Assembly: GCA_910585805.1 (NCBI GenBank)
Contig: CAJUFB010000069.1
Coordinates: 1-19,765, forward strand
DNA length: 19,765 nt
Direction: 5' to 3'
DNA from: an uncultured Acetatifactor sp.
Lineage (GTDB): Bacteria > Bacillota > Clostridia > Lachnospirales > Lachnospiraceae
A program made the translations under genes and the position numbers. A model generated the notes under the pieces. The model made no database searches. It saw only the letters and a list, made by a program, of their open reading frames with translations, and was not told the origin of the DNA. The first letter of the stretch is position 1; each line of letters opens with the position of its first letter. Positions 1 through 8,513 of this stretch are shown in pieces.

Positions 1-884
1 GCTTATTTTTAAAAATCTTTCTTTTAAGTGCAGTTATTGCGAGTCAATATCATAACTACCTTCCTATGAGCGGTCTGGTACTGGCGTTTAAAAAATACAA
101 TGTCCAGGACGGGATATGGGGCAGCGACTGGGCGGGAATGTCAAACTTCACTTTTCTGCTGAAGAACAGGGAACTTCTCATACTGTTCCGCAATACTTTG
201 GGGTATAATATCTGTTTTATTTTGGTGAATCTGGTTCTGGGAGTGACTCTGGCCATTCTGATCACGGAGATTCGCAGTCAGAGATTCCGCAAACTGGCAC
301 AGAGCAGCGTCCTGTTTCCCTTTGTGGTATCCATTATTATCGTATCCTACATGGTGAGAGGATTCCTGGACCCGGAGGCGGGGCTTTTAAACCATCTGCT
401 GCAGAGCTTCGGGGGAAAGCGGATTTCCTGGTATGACAGGGAGCAGTACTGGCCCTTTATTCTGATCTTTGTGAACACCTGGAAGAGCGTGGGATACGGA
501 TGCATTCTGTATATATCCGCGATCATGGGGATTGACATGTCGCTCTACGAGTCGGCTTCACTGGACGGAGCAGGAAAATTTCAGAAGATACGTTACATCA
601 CCCTCCCCTTTTTGAAGCCCACCATGATCACGGTGGTACTGCTGGCGGTGGGAAGAATCTTCAACAGCGACTTTGGATTATTCTATCAGGTGCCCCAGGG
701 ATCCGGGCTGATTACCAATGCCACACAGACCATAGACACATTCGTATATAAGGCGCTGACGAGCCAGAGCAATATCGGCATGTCGGCAGCGGCAAGTTTT
801 TTTCAATCGGTAATCGGTTTTACACTGATATTGCTCTTTAATACCGTGACAAGAAAGTTAAGCAAAGAAAATGCGCTGTTTTAG
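1..884 (+). CDS. ABC sugar transporter permease, LplB family (5' partial)
   Basis: Inner-membrane permease of a carbohydrate ABC importer of the LplB/YteP (CUT1) type. The reading frame is open from base 3 with no stop before the ATG at 66. The residues just before that ATG (QYHNYLP, then M) match the family's conserved 'Y-I-P-M-x-G-L-x-I-A-F-K-x-Y' stretch, so the ATG at 66 is an internal Met and the true start lies left of the window. Several hydrophobic helices follow. The cytoplasmic EAA loop that docks on the ATPase is at about nt 546-620 (YESASLDGAG... LPFLKP). An AGGAGG site overlaps its end and serves the second permease 12 nt downstream. The solute-binding protein usually next to these genes is not in view and may lie upstream. 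Family call is firm; the substrate is unknown. Confidence 0.9.
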   Translation, partial: LFLKIFLLSAVIASQYHNYLPMSGLVLAFKKYNVQDGIWGSDWAGMSNFTFLLKNRELLILFRNTLGYNICFILVNLVLGVTLAILITEIRSQRFRKLAQSSVLFPFVVSIIIVSYMVRGFLDPEAGLLNHLLQSFGGKRISWYDREQYWPFILIFVNTWKSVGYGCILYISAIMGIDMSLYESASLDGAGKFQKIRYITLPFLKPTMITVVLLAVGRIFNSDFGLFYQVPQGSGLITNATQTIDTFVYKALTSQSNIGMSAAASFFQSVIGFTLILLFNTVTRKLSKENALF

Positions 885-896
885 GAGGTACAGATT

Positions 897-1778
897 ATGA
901 TCAGATCAAAACAGGACAAATATTTCGAAGCCGCGGCCTGCATCATTATGACGGTTGTGATGATTCTGGTGCTGTTCCCCTTCCTATTGCTGTTCATGTC
1001 CTCCATTACGGAGGAGAGCTCCCTGCTCATCAACGGCTACTCCATTTTTCCGAAAGAATTCAGCCTGGGGGCATATTCCTATATCTGGCAGTCCAGAGAT
1101 ACCATATTCCGGGCATACATTACCACCATATGTATTACGGCGGCGGGAACCTGCCTGAATGTACTGATCACCGCACTGGTGGCGTATCCCCTCTCTCTGG
1201 ACTATCTGCCGGGAAAAAAGCTTTTTTCCTTCCTGCTGCTGTTTACCATGCTGTTCAACGGCGGCCTGGTGCCCACTTATATGGTTTATACCACGGTGCT
1301 GCATATCAAGAATACTTACTTTGCCCTGCTGATGCCCAATCTGCTTTTCAGCGCCTTTAATGCCATCATTGTGAGAACCTACCTGCGCTGCAATATTCCG
1401 CAGGAGCTGTACGAATCGGCCAGGATAGACGGGGCCTCCGAACTGTGCATTTTCAGAAAACTGGTGCTTCCCCTGGGAAAATCCATATTTGTGACCATCG
1501 GAATCTTCTCCGGACTGGGATATTGGAATGACTGGATGAATGGGTTATACTATGTGAGTGAATCATCAAAATACTCCATTCAGCAGCTGCTGAATGTGAT
1601 GGTAAAGAATATCCAGTATCTCACACAGTACGGCAAGAGTGTGGCGGGGGAGGGAATTCCCAGTATCAGCCTGCGGATGGCCATTGCCTTTGTGGCCATG
1701 GTCCCGGTTCTGATATTGTATCCCTTTCTCCAGAAATATTTTGAGAAAGGCATTACCCTGGGAGCGGTGAAGGGGTAA
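897..1778 (+). CDS. ABC sugar transporter permease, YtcP/LplC family
   Basis: Second permease of the importer, 293 residues, normal length for the family. The start ATG at 897 has AGGAGG at a good distance (positions 883-888 region). An N-terminal transmembrane helix (about residues 11-35) precedes a typical periplasmic segment with NGYSIFPKEFSLGAY. Further helices and the EAA loop follow at about residues 172-196 (YESARIDGASELCIF... LPLGKS). The C-terminus KGITLGAVKG is a hallmark of this family. It would pair with the permease encoded just upstream to form the channel. No ATPase gene is nearby, as is usual for LplB/YtcP systems that share an MsmK-type ATPase encoded elsewhere (established knowledge, not visible here). 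The sugar cannot be named. Confidence 0.93.
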   Translation: MIRSKQDKYFEAAACIIMTVVMILVLFPFLLLFMSSITEESSLLINGYSIFPKEFSLGAYSYIWQSRDTIFRAYITTICITAAGTCLNVLITALVAYPLSLDYLPGKKLFSFLLLFTMLFNGGLVPTYMVYTTVLHIKNTYFALLMPNLLFSAFNAIIVRTYLRCNIPQELYESARIDGASELCIFRKLVLPLGKSIFVTIGIFSGLGYWNDWMNGLYYVSESSKYSIQQLLNVMVKNIQYLTQYGKSVAGEGIPSISLRMAIAFVAMVPVLILYPFLQKYFEKGITLGAVKG

Positions 1779-1789
1779 CGGGGAACGGT

Positions 1790-3433
1790 ATGCAGCGCAG
1801 CTTATATAAGGGAAATATGAGATGGATTCTGTTTGGCAGTATTTGGGTGCAGATACTCTGTGTCTGCCTGCTGATCTATGCCCACACCAGGATATCCAGG
1901 GTGGCGCAGAACAATATCCGGCAGTATGCGGACCGGTATGTGGAGCGGGTGGAGGCTGATTTAAACAGAAACAACACTTATATGAGCCAGAATACCGTAC
2001 TGGTGAAAGACTACAGGACAATGTTCGAACAGTCCAGTCTGGAACTGGTGAACAGGATTGAAGAGCTGCAGAAAATGTATAAACTGCTCAGTGCGCTCTC
2101 GGAGAGCGAGTATAATTTCTTTATCTTTGACAGAAACGACGAAAAGTTCGTGGAACTCACAGCCGTCCATCTCTCTTTCTCAAGCTACCGCCAAATCAGG
2201 CCGTGCATCATAGACTGGCTGTGGGAGGAACCCCGGAACGGAAGCCTGCATCTTCTGGATACGCCCGAACAGCGGATATTGGCCACTGCCTGGATTTACG
2301 GGGACTTCGTGGTTGGCTCGTGGATCGGTGAGGAAAGCTTTCTCTCGGGCATGAGCATGTTGGACTGCGGACCGGGCGGCGGAATCAGCTTAGTCCGCCG
2401 GGAGGCGGTTGACAGGGACGCGGGGGCGGGGTTTGGAACCAGTGTGCTGTGGTATCGCCTGGAGAATATAGAGGCGGATTTTGAGATACGTGTGGCTGTG
2501 TCTGGCCAGGGTGAAATCTACCAGATTATGCTGCTGCAGATCGCGCAGTTTCTTCTCACCTCCCAGCTTATGGTGATGATGCTTCTGCTTATCCGTCAGG
2601 TGAGACGCAGGCTGATTGTGCCGGTGAAAAATCTCTCCCGGGTACTGGACAGGTACCGGGGCAGCCTGGCGGAAGAAGAGGAGGAGCACGCCGGGAGCAG
2701 GATCCCCGCGGCTGTGGAGGACGCCTATGAAATCCTGGACAGACTGGGCAAAAAGGCGGAAAAACTCTCCGTGGAGCTGTATGAAACGGAACTGGCAAAA
2801 AAACAATTGGAAATCAACTTCCGCCAGTTCCAGATCAGACCCCATTTCTTTGTCAACTGTCTGGCCATGATTTTCGGCATGGCGCAGGTGCAGGACACGG
2901 GGAAAATACAGGAGGTGACAGTGTGCCTGTCGGAGTATTACCGCTACCTGCTTCACGACTGCATGGATATGATGCCGCTGTGGAGGGAAATCCACCATAT
3001 GGAGACCATTATCCGGGTCAATTTCGAGTGGAACAGCCAGGGGCTTTCCTTTGACTATGACATGGAGGATGAGGTAAGAGAATGGGAGATTCCTGTGCTG
3101 ATGGTCAGCACTTTTCTGGAAAACTCCCTGAAGCATGCGGTGGGACCGGGCGGAACCCTGGCAATCCGGCTGACTGCGCGCAGAGAGACACAGGCAGGAA
3201 AAGAGGCGCTTTATCTGAAGATTACGGACAACGGGGAGGGCTTTCCCGAGGAAATGCTCCGGAGACTGAACAGCGGAACCTGGGATATGGAACAGGAGGG
3301 ACGGCATATCGGCATCAGTAATGTGCTCCAGAGACTGAAGCTGATTTACAATGAGGAGGCAAGGGTTCTGTTTTCCAACCCGGAGGAAGGCGGCGCATGC
3401 GTGGAGATCTATATTCCACGAGAGGTGAAATAG
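1790..3433 (+). CDS. Two-component sensor histidine kinase, YesM family
   Basis: Membrane sensor kinase, 547 residues. Transmembrane helix 1 is at about residues 11-30. An extracytoplasmic sensing region follows to about 240, then helix 2 at about 243-267 and a short HAMP-like linker (RRRLIVPVKNLSRVL). The His_kinase region carries the phosphoacceptor motif FQIRPHFFVN with His352; most homologs read QINPHFLYN. The ATPase domain shows an N box (ENSLKHAV, about 444), a G1 box (DNGEG, about 480) and a G2 box (GRHIGISN, about 504). It starts 11 nt after the permease stop and ends 3 nt before the response regulator, so it is operonic with both. By family analogy it senses extracellular sugar, or the loaded binding protein, and controls this operon; that role is inferred. 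Confidence 0.92.
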   Translation: MQRSLYKGNMRWILFGSIWVQILCVCLLIYAHTRISRVAQNNIRQYADRYVERVEADLNRNNTYMSQNTVLVKDYRTMFEQSSLELVNRIEELQKMYKLLSALSESEYNFFIFDRNDEKFVELTAVHLSFSSYRQIRPCIIDWLWEEPRNGSLHLLDTPEQRILATAWIYGDFVVGSWIGEESFLSGMSMLDCGPGGGISLVRREAVDRDAGAGFGTSVLWYRLENIEADFEIRVAVSGQGEIYQIMLLQIAQFLLTSQLMVMMLLLIRQVRRRLIVPVKNLSRVLDRYRGSLAEEEEEHAGSRIPAAVEDAYEILDRLGKKAEKLSVELYETELAKKQLEINFRQFQIRPHFFVNCLAMIFGMAQVQDTGKIQEVTVCLSEYYRYLLHDCMDMMPLWREIHHMETIIRVNFEWNSQGLSFDYDMEDEVREWEIPVLMVSTFLENSLKHAVGPGGTLAIRLTARRETQAGKEALYLKITDNGEGFPEEMLRRLNSGTWDMEQEGRHIGISNVLQRLKLIYNEEARVLFSNPEEGGACVEIYIPREVK

Positions 3434-3436
3434 CGG

Positions 3437-4267
3437 ATGAAATTACTGGTGGTGGACGACAACAAATATGTGGTGGAGGGGATAAAAAGACAGTTGGATT
3501 GGGAAGAACTGGGAATAGACTGTGTCTATGGATGCTACAGTGTCCCCCAGGCCGTGGAAATCCTGAAGGAGCATGTCATTGACTTTCTGATTACGGACAT
3601 TGAGATGCCTGGGCAGGACGGATTCGAGCTGCTCAAATGGCTCAGGGAGCGCGAAATGGAGGTGGACACGGTCCTTCTCACCAGTTATGCGGATTTTTCC
3701 TATGCCCGGGCGGCAGTGAGCTTCCAGTGCTTTGAATATCTCTTAAAGCCTGTGGAGACAGCGGTTCTCAGGGAAGTCATGGAGAAACTGGTGGAGCGGA
3801 GAAACCAGAGGGAACGGGACCGCCGGCTCATGGAGTACGGAAATCACTGTCTGCTGCGCCGGGACGGGGAGGAAACGGAGGGAGAAAAAGAGACAGAGGG
3901 GGAGACAGACGAACAGGAGCAGGAGGGACAGGAAAAACAGCTGATTCAGGAGATTCAGAAATATATCAGGGAGCATCTGGACGATGTCTCCAGGAGCCAG
4001 TTGGCGGAAGTTTTTTTCCTGTCTCCGAATTATCTGTCCAAGCTGTTCCGAAAAGAGACAGGGGACGCCTTAAGCAAATTTATTCAGCAGGAGAGAATGG
4101 GGAAGGCAAAGCGCCTGCTCAGGCAGAACAAAATGAGCATCAGCAGGATTGCGGAGGAGACGGGATACCCGAGTTTTGCCCATTTTTCGAAACAATTCAA
4201 AAAATTTGTGGGGATGAGCCCCAATGAATACAGAAGAAAGGGAGAGGAAGAGAATGGAATATCATAA
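3437..4267 (+). CDS. Response regulator with AraC-type DNA-binding domain, YesN-like (short form)
   Basis: Cytoplasmic transcriptional regulator, 276 residues, partner of the kinase upstream. The receiver domain (residues 1-120) has the acidic pair Asp7/Asp8, phosphoacceptor Asp54 (FLITDIEMPG), Thr82 (LLTSY) and Lys104 (YLLKP). A strongly acidic, Glu-rich low-complexity linker covers about residues 142-168. The C-terminus (about 172-270) is an AraC pair of helix-turn-helix motifs (LAEVFFLSPNYLSKLFRKETG and ISRIAEETGYPSFAHFSKQFK). It is shorter than many YesN proteins, which carry a long middle domain; here a linker replaces it. The 3' end overlaps the start of the reductase gene. It likely activates the operon when phosphorylated (inference from family and position). 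Confidence 0.92.
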   Translation: MKLLVVDDNKYVVEGIKRQLDWEELGIDCVYGCYSVPQAVEILKEHVIDFLITDIEMPGQDGFELLKWLREREMEVDTVLLTSYADFSYARAAVSFQCFEYLLKPVETAVLREVMEKLVERRNQRERDRRLMEYGNHCLLRRDGEETEGEKETEGETDEQEQEGQEKQLIQEIQKYIREHLDDVSRSQLAEVFFLSPNYLSKLFRKETGDALSKFIQQERMGKAKRLLRQNKMSISRIAEETGYPSFAHFSKQFKKFVGMSPNEYRRKGEEENGIS

Positions 4268-5213
4268 ACTGGGAAAAAGCGGGGTGAAAGTGTCGCCGGT
4301 GGTTCTGGGCTGCTGGTCCATGGGAGGCGATTACTTCGGCAGTGTGGAGGACCGGGACAGCATCGCCTGCATTGAGACTTATCTGGAACATGGAATCCAG
4401 ACCTTTGACACGGCGGAGATCTACGGTATGGGCCGGGCGGAGAAAGTACTGGGACAGGCGCTGAAGGGACGGAAGAGAGAAGAATGTACGATAATTTCCA
4501 AGGTATGGCCCTCCCATTATGCCCCGGAGGACATAGAAAAAGCCTGCGACGCGTCCCTGGAGCGGCTCGGAACGGACTATCTGGATGTGTATTTCCTGCA
4601 TTATCCGCCCCAGGGAATGTCCGTGGGACAGGCCATGGAAAATATGGGGCGTCTGAAGGAGAAGGGGAAAATACGCAGCATCGGCGTGTCCAATTTCTCC
4701 GCGGAACAGCTCCGGGAAGCCGTGCAGAGCGGGCCGGTGGATGTGATTCAGCCCTGCTATAATCTGCTGTGGCGCTACGCGGACAGAGATTTGCTGCCCT
4801 ACTGCAGGGAACAGGGAATCAGCGTGATCCCCTACAGCACCCTGGCCCAGGGGCTCTTGACGGGAAAATTTAAAAAAGATACGCCCATAACGGGAGGCCG
4901 GGCAAAAGCGGCGCTGTTTCAGCCGGGGGTTTATGAGCAATGCCTTGAGGTTACGGAGGAGCTGACCGGGATAGGAGAAAAATACGGCCGGAGCGCCGCG
5001 CAGATCTGCGTCAACTGGCTGGTGCACAACGACAGCCTCACGGCCCCCATAGTGGGCGGGGCAGACAGGGAACACGCCCTGGAAAATATCCGGGCCATAG
5101 AACTGGAACTGGAGCCGGAGGAATACCTGCGGATAGACCGGGTGAGCCGGGCATTCTGTGAGAAAATGCCGGAGTATCAATTGTTTTTTGATTCAAAAGT
5201 AAAAGGAGAATAA
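4254..5213 (+). CDS. Aldo/keto reductase
   Basis: NAD(P)H-dependent oxidoreductase of the AKR superfamily, 319 residues with the start chosen here. The catalytic tetrad is visible: Asp52 and Tyr57 (FDTAEIYGMG), Lys83 (ISKVWP) and His116 (YFLHYPP). The cofactor-binding C-terminal half includes IGVSNFS, QPCYNLL and a late APIVGG stretch. The ATG at 4254 follows GGAGAGGAAG and matches the normal family N-terminus (MEYHKLGKSG), whereas an upstream in-frame ATG at 4224 lies deeper inside the regulator gene and lacks that site. The gene therefore overlaps the regulator by 14 nt. Given the adjacent aldolase, a plausible role is reducing the aldehyde released by aldol cleavage, or oxidising/reducing the sugar itself. 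The substrate is unknown. Confidence 0.92.
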   Translation: MEYHKLGKSGVKVSPVVLGCWSMGGDYFGSVEDRDSIACIETYLEHGIQTFDTAEIYGMGRAEKVLGQALKGRKREECTIISKVWPSHYAPEDIEKACDASLERLGTDYLDVYFLHYPPQGMSVGQAMENMGRLKEKGKIRSIGVSNFSAEQLREAVQSGPVDVIQPCYNLLWRYADRDLLPYCREQGISVIPYSTLAQGLLTGKFKKDTPITGGRAKAALFQPGVYEQCLEVTEELTGIGEKYGRSAAQICVNWLVHNDSLTAPIVGGADREHALENIRAIELELEPEEYLRIDRVSRAFCEKMPEYQLFFDSKVKGE

Positions 5214-5215
5214 AT

Positions 5216-6070
5216 ATGTCTTTGGTAAAAGTAAACGAGATTCTGCAGCATGCCTGGAAACACAAATACGGCGTGGCGGCGATAAATACACTGAATTACG
5301 AGACAATCAAATGCGCGGTGGCGGCCGCCGAGGCGGAACGGGTACCGGTGATTCTGCAGTTTTTTCCGGGACTGGACAAGTACATTCCCCTGAAATATAT
5401 CGCGGACATGGCCGTGGATATGGCCCGGAAGGCATCGGTGCCTGTGGCCGTGCATCTGGACCATTCCGCCTCCTACGAGATTGCCCTGGGCGGAATACGG
5501 GACGGCTTTCCCTCCGTCATGGTGGACGGCTCCGCTCTTCCCTTTGAGGAGAATGTGGCGCTGACAAAAGAGGTGGCCAGAGCCGCAGGCGTGTTCGGGG
5601 TGGACGTGGAAGCGGAACTGGGACATGTGGGGATCGGAATGAAACTGGAGGATATCTCCAACAGTGATCTGTTCACCGACGCGGACCAGGCGGCAGAGTT
5701 CGTGGAGCGGACGGGATGCGGCTCCCTGGCGATTGCGGTGGGCAATGCCCACGGAGATTACATACAGGAGCCGAACCTGGATTTTGACCGAATCGCCAAA
5801 ATCAGACAGGCGGTGTCCGTGCCCCTGGTGCTCCACGGATGCTCCGGAATCCCGGACTGGCAGATGCAGCGGGCGGTGAACCTGGGCATGAGCAAATTCA
5901 ATATCGCCACGGAGTATTTTGCGGCCATGTACCGTTCCCTGGATGAGGTGATACAGGCCACCGAACACAAGGCGGACGGTATCCGGCTGATGTCTGGGGC
6001 GGCAAAGGGCATGACGGAATTCGTGGTGAATAAAATCCGCCTGCTGAACCCCAATAAATATACCATGTAA
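5216..6070 (+). CDS. Class II ketose-bisphosphate-type aldolase (GatY/KbaY/FbaA family)
   Basis: Zinc-dependent aldolase, 284 residues, full length for the family. Catalytic Asp82 and zinc-ligand candidate His83 lie in AVHLDHS; Glu134 is in VEAELGHVG; His179 is in GNAHGDY; His207 is in LHGCSG. Spacing of Asp82, His83, His179 and His207 is almost identical to the tagatose-bisphosphate aldolases. The usual HGGSG or HGASG phosphate-binding loop reads HGCSG here. The reaction would be reversible cleavage of a ketose phosphate into dihydroxyacetone phosphate and an aldehyde in the cytoplasm. The start ATG follows AAAGGAG that overlaps the reductase stop, with only 2 nt between genes, so translation is probably coupled. 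With the kinase and isomerase downstream it forms a pathway; the true substrate is unknown. Confidence 0.92.
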   Translation: MSLVKVNEILQHAWKHKYGVAAINTLNYETIKCAVAAAEAERVPVILQFFPGLDKYIPLKYIADMAVDMARKASVPVAVHLDHSASYEIALGGIRDGFPSVMVDGSALPFEENVALTKEVARAAGVFGVDVEAELGHVGIGMKLEDISNSDLFTDADQAAEFVERTGCGSLAIAVGNAHGDYIQEPNLDFDRIAKIRQAVSVPLVLHGCSGIPDWQMQRAVNLGMSKFNIATEYFAAMYRSLDEVIQATEHKADGIRLMSGAAKGMTEFVVNKIRLLNPNKYTM

Positions 6071-6154
6071 GCGGTAATGCGTTCCTGCCGAAATGCGTGT
6101 TTCGGCGGAGGCAGGATTGGACAGAGGTGCGCCCAGGCGCGCAGGAGTACGAAG

Positions 6155-7135
6155 ATGAAAAAATATGACATATTTGGACTGGATTTTCCGTGTATGGATT
6201 TAAATGTAAATATTGACGGTATGCCGGAACCGAATCATGGGACAAGAATTCAGGAGATGAGCTGGCAGGGGGGCGGCAAGGTGTCCAGCGGTATGGTGGC
6301 GGCGGCCAGACTGGGAGCGAAATGCGCCATGGCGGCAGCCCTGGGGGACGATATCTACGGAAAATTCTGCCGTCGGGATTTTGCAGAGCACGGAATCAAT
6401 GTAGACCGGGTATTGATCCGCAGGGGAGAGACTTCCCATCTGTCAGTGGTACTCAGCGACAGAAAGACCCGGACCAGGACCATACTGTTCCGGGCAGGCT
6501 CCGTGAAGCCCCTGGAGGAAGCCGAGTTAGACATGAGCGCGGTGGCGGATTCCCGATATCTGTTTCTGGCCGACGCCGGACCTCTCTCCGGGAAAGCGGC
6601 GAGGGCGGCCCGGGCAGCGGGAACGGAGGTGTTCATTGACGCAGATTATTACACGGAGGCGCTGCGGGAGATGATTCCCCTCATTGACGTGTTTGTTGGC
6701 TCGGAATTTGTGTTTGACGGACTTTTCCCGGGGAAGAAGGAGCAGGGAGACCAGGCTCTGGAGGAGGCCTGCAGGGAAATTCTGGGCAGGGGGCCGAAGC
6801 TGTGCGTGTTTACCTTCGGGGAGAAGGGGTGCGTGGGAGTCAGCGGGGAAGGATTCTTCACCCTGCCGGCCTTTTCCGTGGAGGTGAAGGACACAGTGGG
6901 CGCAGGAGATGTGTTCCACGGAGCCTTTCTGGCGGCGCTGCTGAAGGGAAAAAGCCACAGGGAGTGCGCCAGGTATGCCAGTGCCGCGTCGGCCATCAAA
7001 TGCACCAGAATCGGAGGCAGGGCGGGAATTCCGGACGAGGCCGTACTGGAGCGTTTTCTGGAGACGGGGGAGATTGATTATGAGGAAATTGACCGGAGAG
7101 TAGAATATTACAGGAGGGGACTGGAACATGTATAA
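6155..7135 (+). CDS. Carbohydrate kinase, PfkB/ribokinase family
   Basis: Sugar kinase of 326 residues with the start at 6155, which has CAGGAG just upstream and gives the standard N-terminus (MKKYDIFGLDFPCMDLNV). An upstream in-frame ATG at 6077 would add 26 atypical Arg/Cys-rich residues. The substrate-binding GGGKVSSGMVAAARLG region (about residues 40-55) and the anion-hole/catalytic motif DTVGAGD (246-252, with Asp252 as base) are intact. It phosphorylates a sugar hydroxyl with ATP; in an isomerase-kinase-aldolase set it would make the ketose phosphate for the class II aldolase upstream. The 3' end overlaps the isomerase start by 8 nt. PfkB members range over many sugars and nucleosides, so specificity cannot be read from the sequence. 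Confidence 0.92.
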   Translation: MKKYDIFGLDFPCMDLNVNIDGMPEPNHGTRIQEMSWQGGGKVSSGMVAAARLGAKCAMAAALGDDIYGKFCRRDFAEHGINVDRVLIRRGETSHLSVVLSDRKTRTRTILFRAGSVKPLEEAELDMSAVADSRYLFLADAGPLSGKAARAARAAGTEVFIDADYYTEALREMIPLIDVFVGSEFVFDGLFPGKKEQGDQALEEACREILGRGPKLCVFTFGEKGCVGVSGEGFFTLPAFSVEVKDTVGAGDVFHGAFLAALLKGKSHRECARYASAASAIKCTRIGGRAGIPDEAVLERFLETGEIDYEEIDRRVEYYRRGLEHV

Positions 7136-8513
7136 AGCGGAGATTACTTTGGGCGTGATGCCTACCAGGAGAGGAATGTTGGATTTGGAAACGGCGGCTG
7201 CGGAGAAGGAAAAATGCATGGCCGTCATCCGGGAAATCCATCCGGACAAGGTGAGACTGGTGGATATAGACGATATCTGCGTCAGGGGAATCATAGAATC
7301 GGAGAGCCATGCGCCTGCGGTTGCGGATAAATTCGCCAGGGAGAAGGTGGACGCTGTCTTCGTACCCTTCTGCGACTTCGGCGAGGAGGGAGCCGTGGCG
7401 GATGTGGTCAGCAAATTCCGGGTTCCCGTGCTGATCTGGGGCAGCAGGGACGAAGCCCCCAACTCTCCGGAGAAGCGGGGGAGGGATACCCAGTGCGGTA
7501 TGTTCGCGGCTACAAAGGTGCTGCGGCGATACGGCGTTACCTACAGCTATATTTACAATGTGCCCGCGGATTCGGAGGAGTTCAGGAAAGGATTTGACCG
7601 CTTTTTAAGAGTGGCCTGTGTGGTGAAGGACATGAGAGGGCTGCGGATTGCCAAGATAGGCGAACGTCCCTCCCCTTTCCGCAGCGTGATGACCAACGAA
7701 GCCAGACTGATGCAGCGCTTCGGAATTCAGACTGTGGCAGTGGCTCCTGTGATGCTGCAGATGGCAGTACAGAAGCTGATCGACCAGGGCGGCGGGGAAC
7801 TGAAGAGACAGATGGAAGATATCCGCAGCAGAATGGACTGCTCCGCCCTGAAGGAGGAGCAGCTGGAACGACTGGCAGCGCTGAAACTGGCCATGCTTGC
7901 GCAGATGGAGAAAAGCAGCTGTACCGTGGCGGCCATTGAGTGCTGGCCCAGCGGAGCGCTGATGCAGCTTCCCTCCTGCGCCATGATCGGAGAGCTGACG
8001 GATATGGGGATTCCGGTGGCCTGTGAGACGGATATCAACGGAGCCATTACCCTGGCAATCCTTCGGGCCGCCATGTTGGGGGAGGGTGCGCAGTTCCTGG
8101 CAGATCTGACCATACGCCATCCGGAAAATGACAACGGGGAGCTTTTGTGGCACTGCGGTCCCTTTCCCTATTCCCTGAAGTCTCCGGAGTCGAAAGCCTG
8201 CCTGGCAGGGGGACAGCAGCAGTTTGAGCTGAAGCAGGGACATCTCACGCTCTGCAGATTCGACGACGGGGAGGACGACTATTATCTCTTTGCGGGAGAG
8301 GCGGAGACCACCACAGGGCCTGCCACTACCGGCACCTATGTATGGGTGGAGGTAAAGGACTGGAAGGCCTGGGAGGAAAAACTGATGTTCGGTCCCTACA
8401 TCCATCATCTGGGCGGGGGATATGCTTCCCTGTATCCGGTGCTGCGGGAGGCGGCGAGATACCTTGGACTGAAGTTTGACACTGTGGAAGAGGAGGGAGC
8501 GAAATGTCTGTGA
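7128..8513 (+). CDS. L-fucose/L-arabinose isomerase-like sugar isomerase
   Basis: 461-residue protein of the FucI/AraA-like isomerase superfamily (compact COG2407 type, shorter than E. coli FucI at about 590). The N-terminal Rossmann-like half includes VDAVFVPFCDFGEEG and PVLIWGSRDE. The C-terminal half has metal-ligand candidates Glu271 in AAIECWPSG, Glu300/Asp302 in CETDINGAI and His342 in LLWHCGPFP. It would interconvert an aldose and a ketose with a divalent metal in the cytoplasm. It overlaps the kinase gene upstream by 8 nt and the cupin gene downstream by 10 nt, arguing for one co-translated unit. The superfamily is clear; the exact sugar, and whether it is a 6-deoxy or otherwise modified sugar, is not. 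Ligand assignment is by motif only. Confidence 0.85.
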   Translation: MYKAEITLGVMPTRRGMLDLETAAAEKEKCMAVIREIHPDKVRLVDIDDICVRGIIESESHAPAVADKFAREKVDAVFVPFCDFGEEGAVADVVSKFRVPVLIWGSRDEAPNSPEKRGRDTQCGMFAATKVLRRYGVTYSYIYNVPADSEEFRKGFDRFLRVACVVKDMRGLRIAKIGERPSPFRSVMTNEARLMQRFGIQTVAVAPVMLQMAVQKLIDQGGGELKRQMEDIRSRMDCSALKEEQLERLAALKLAMLAQMEKSSCTVAAIECWPSGALMQLPSCAMIGELTDMGIPVACETDINGAITLAILRAAMLGEGAQFLADLTIRHPENDNGELLWHCGPFPYSLKSPESKACLAGGQQQFELKQGHLTLCRFDDGEDDYYLFAGEAETTTGPATTGTYVWVEVKDWKAWEEKLMFGPYIHHLGGGYASLYPVLREAARYLGLKFDTVEEEGAKCL

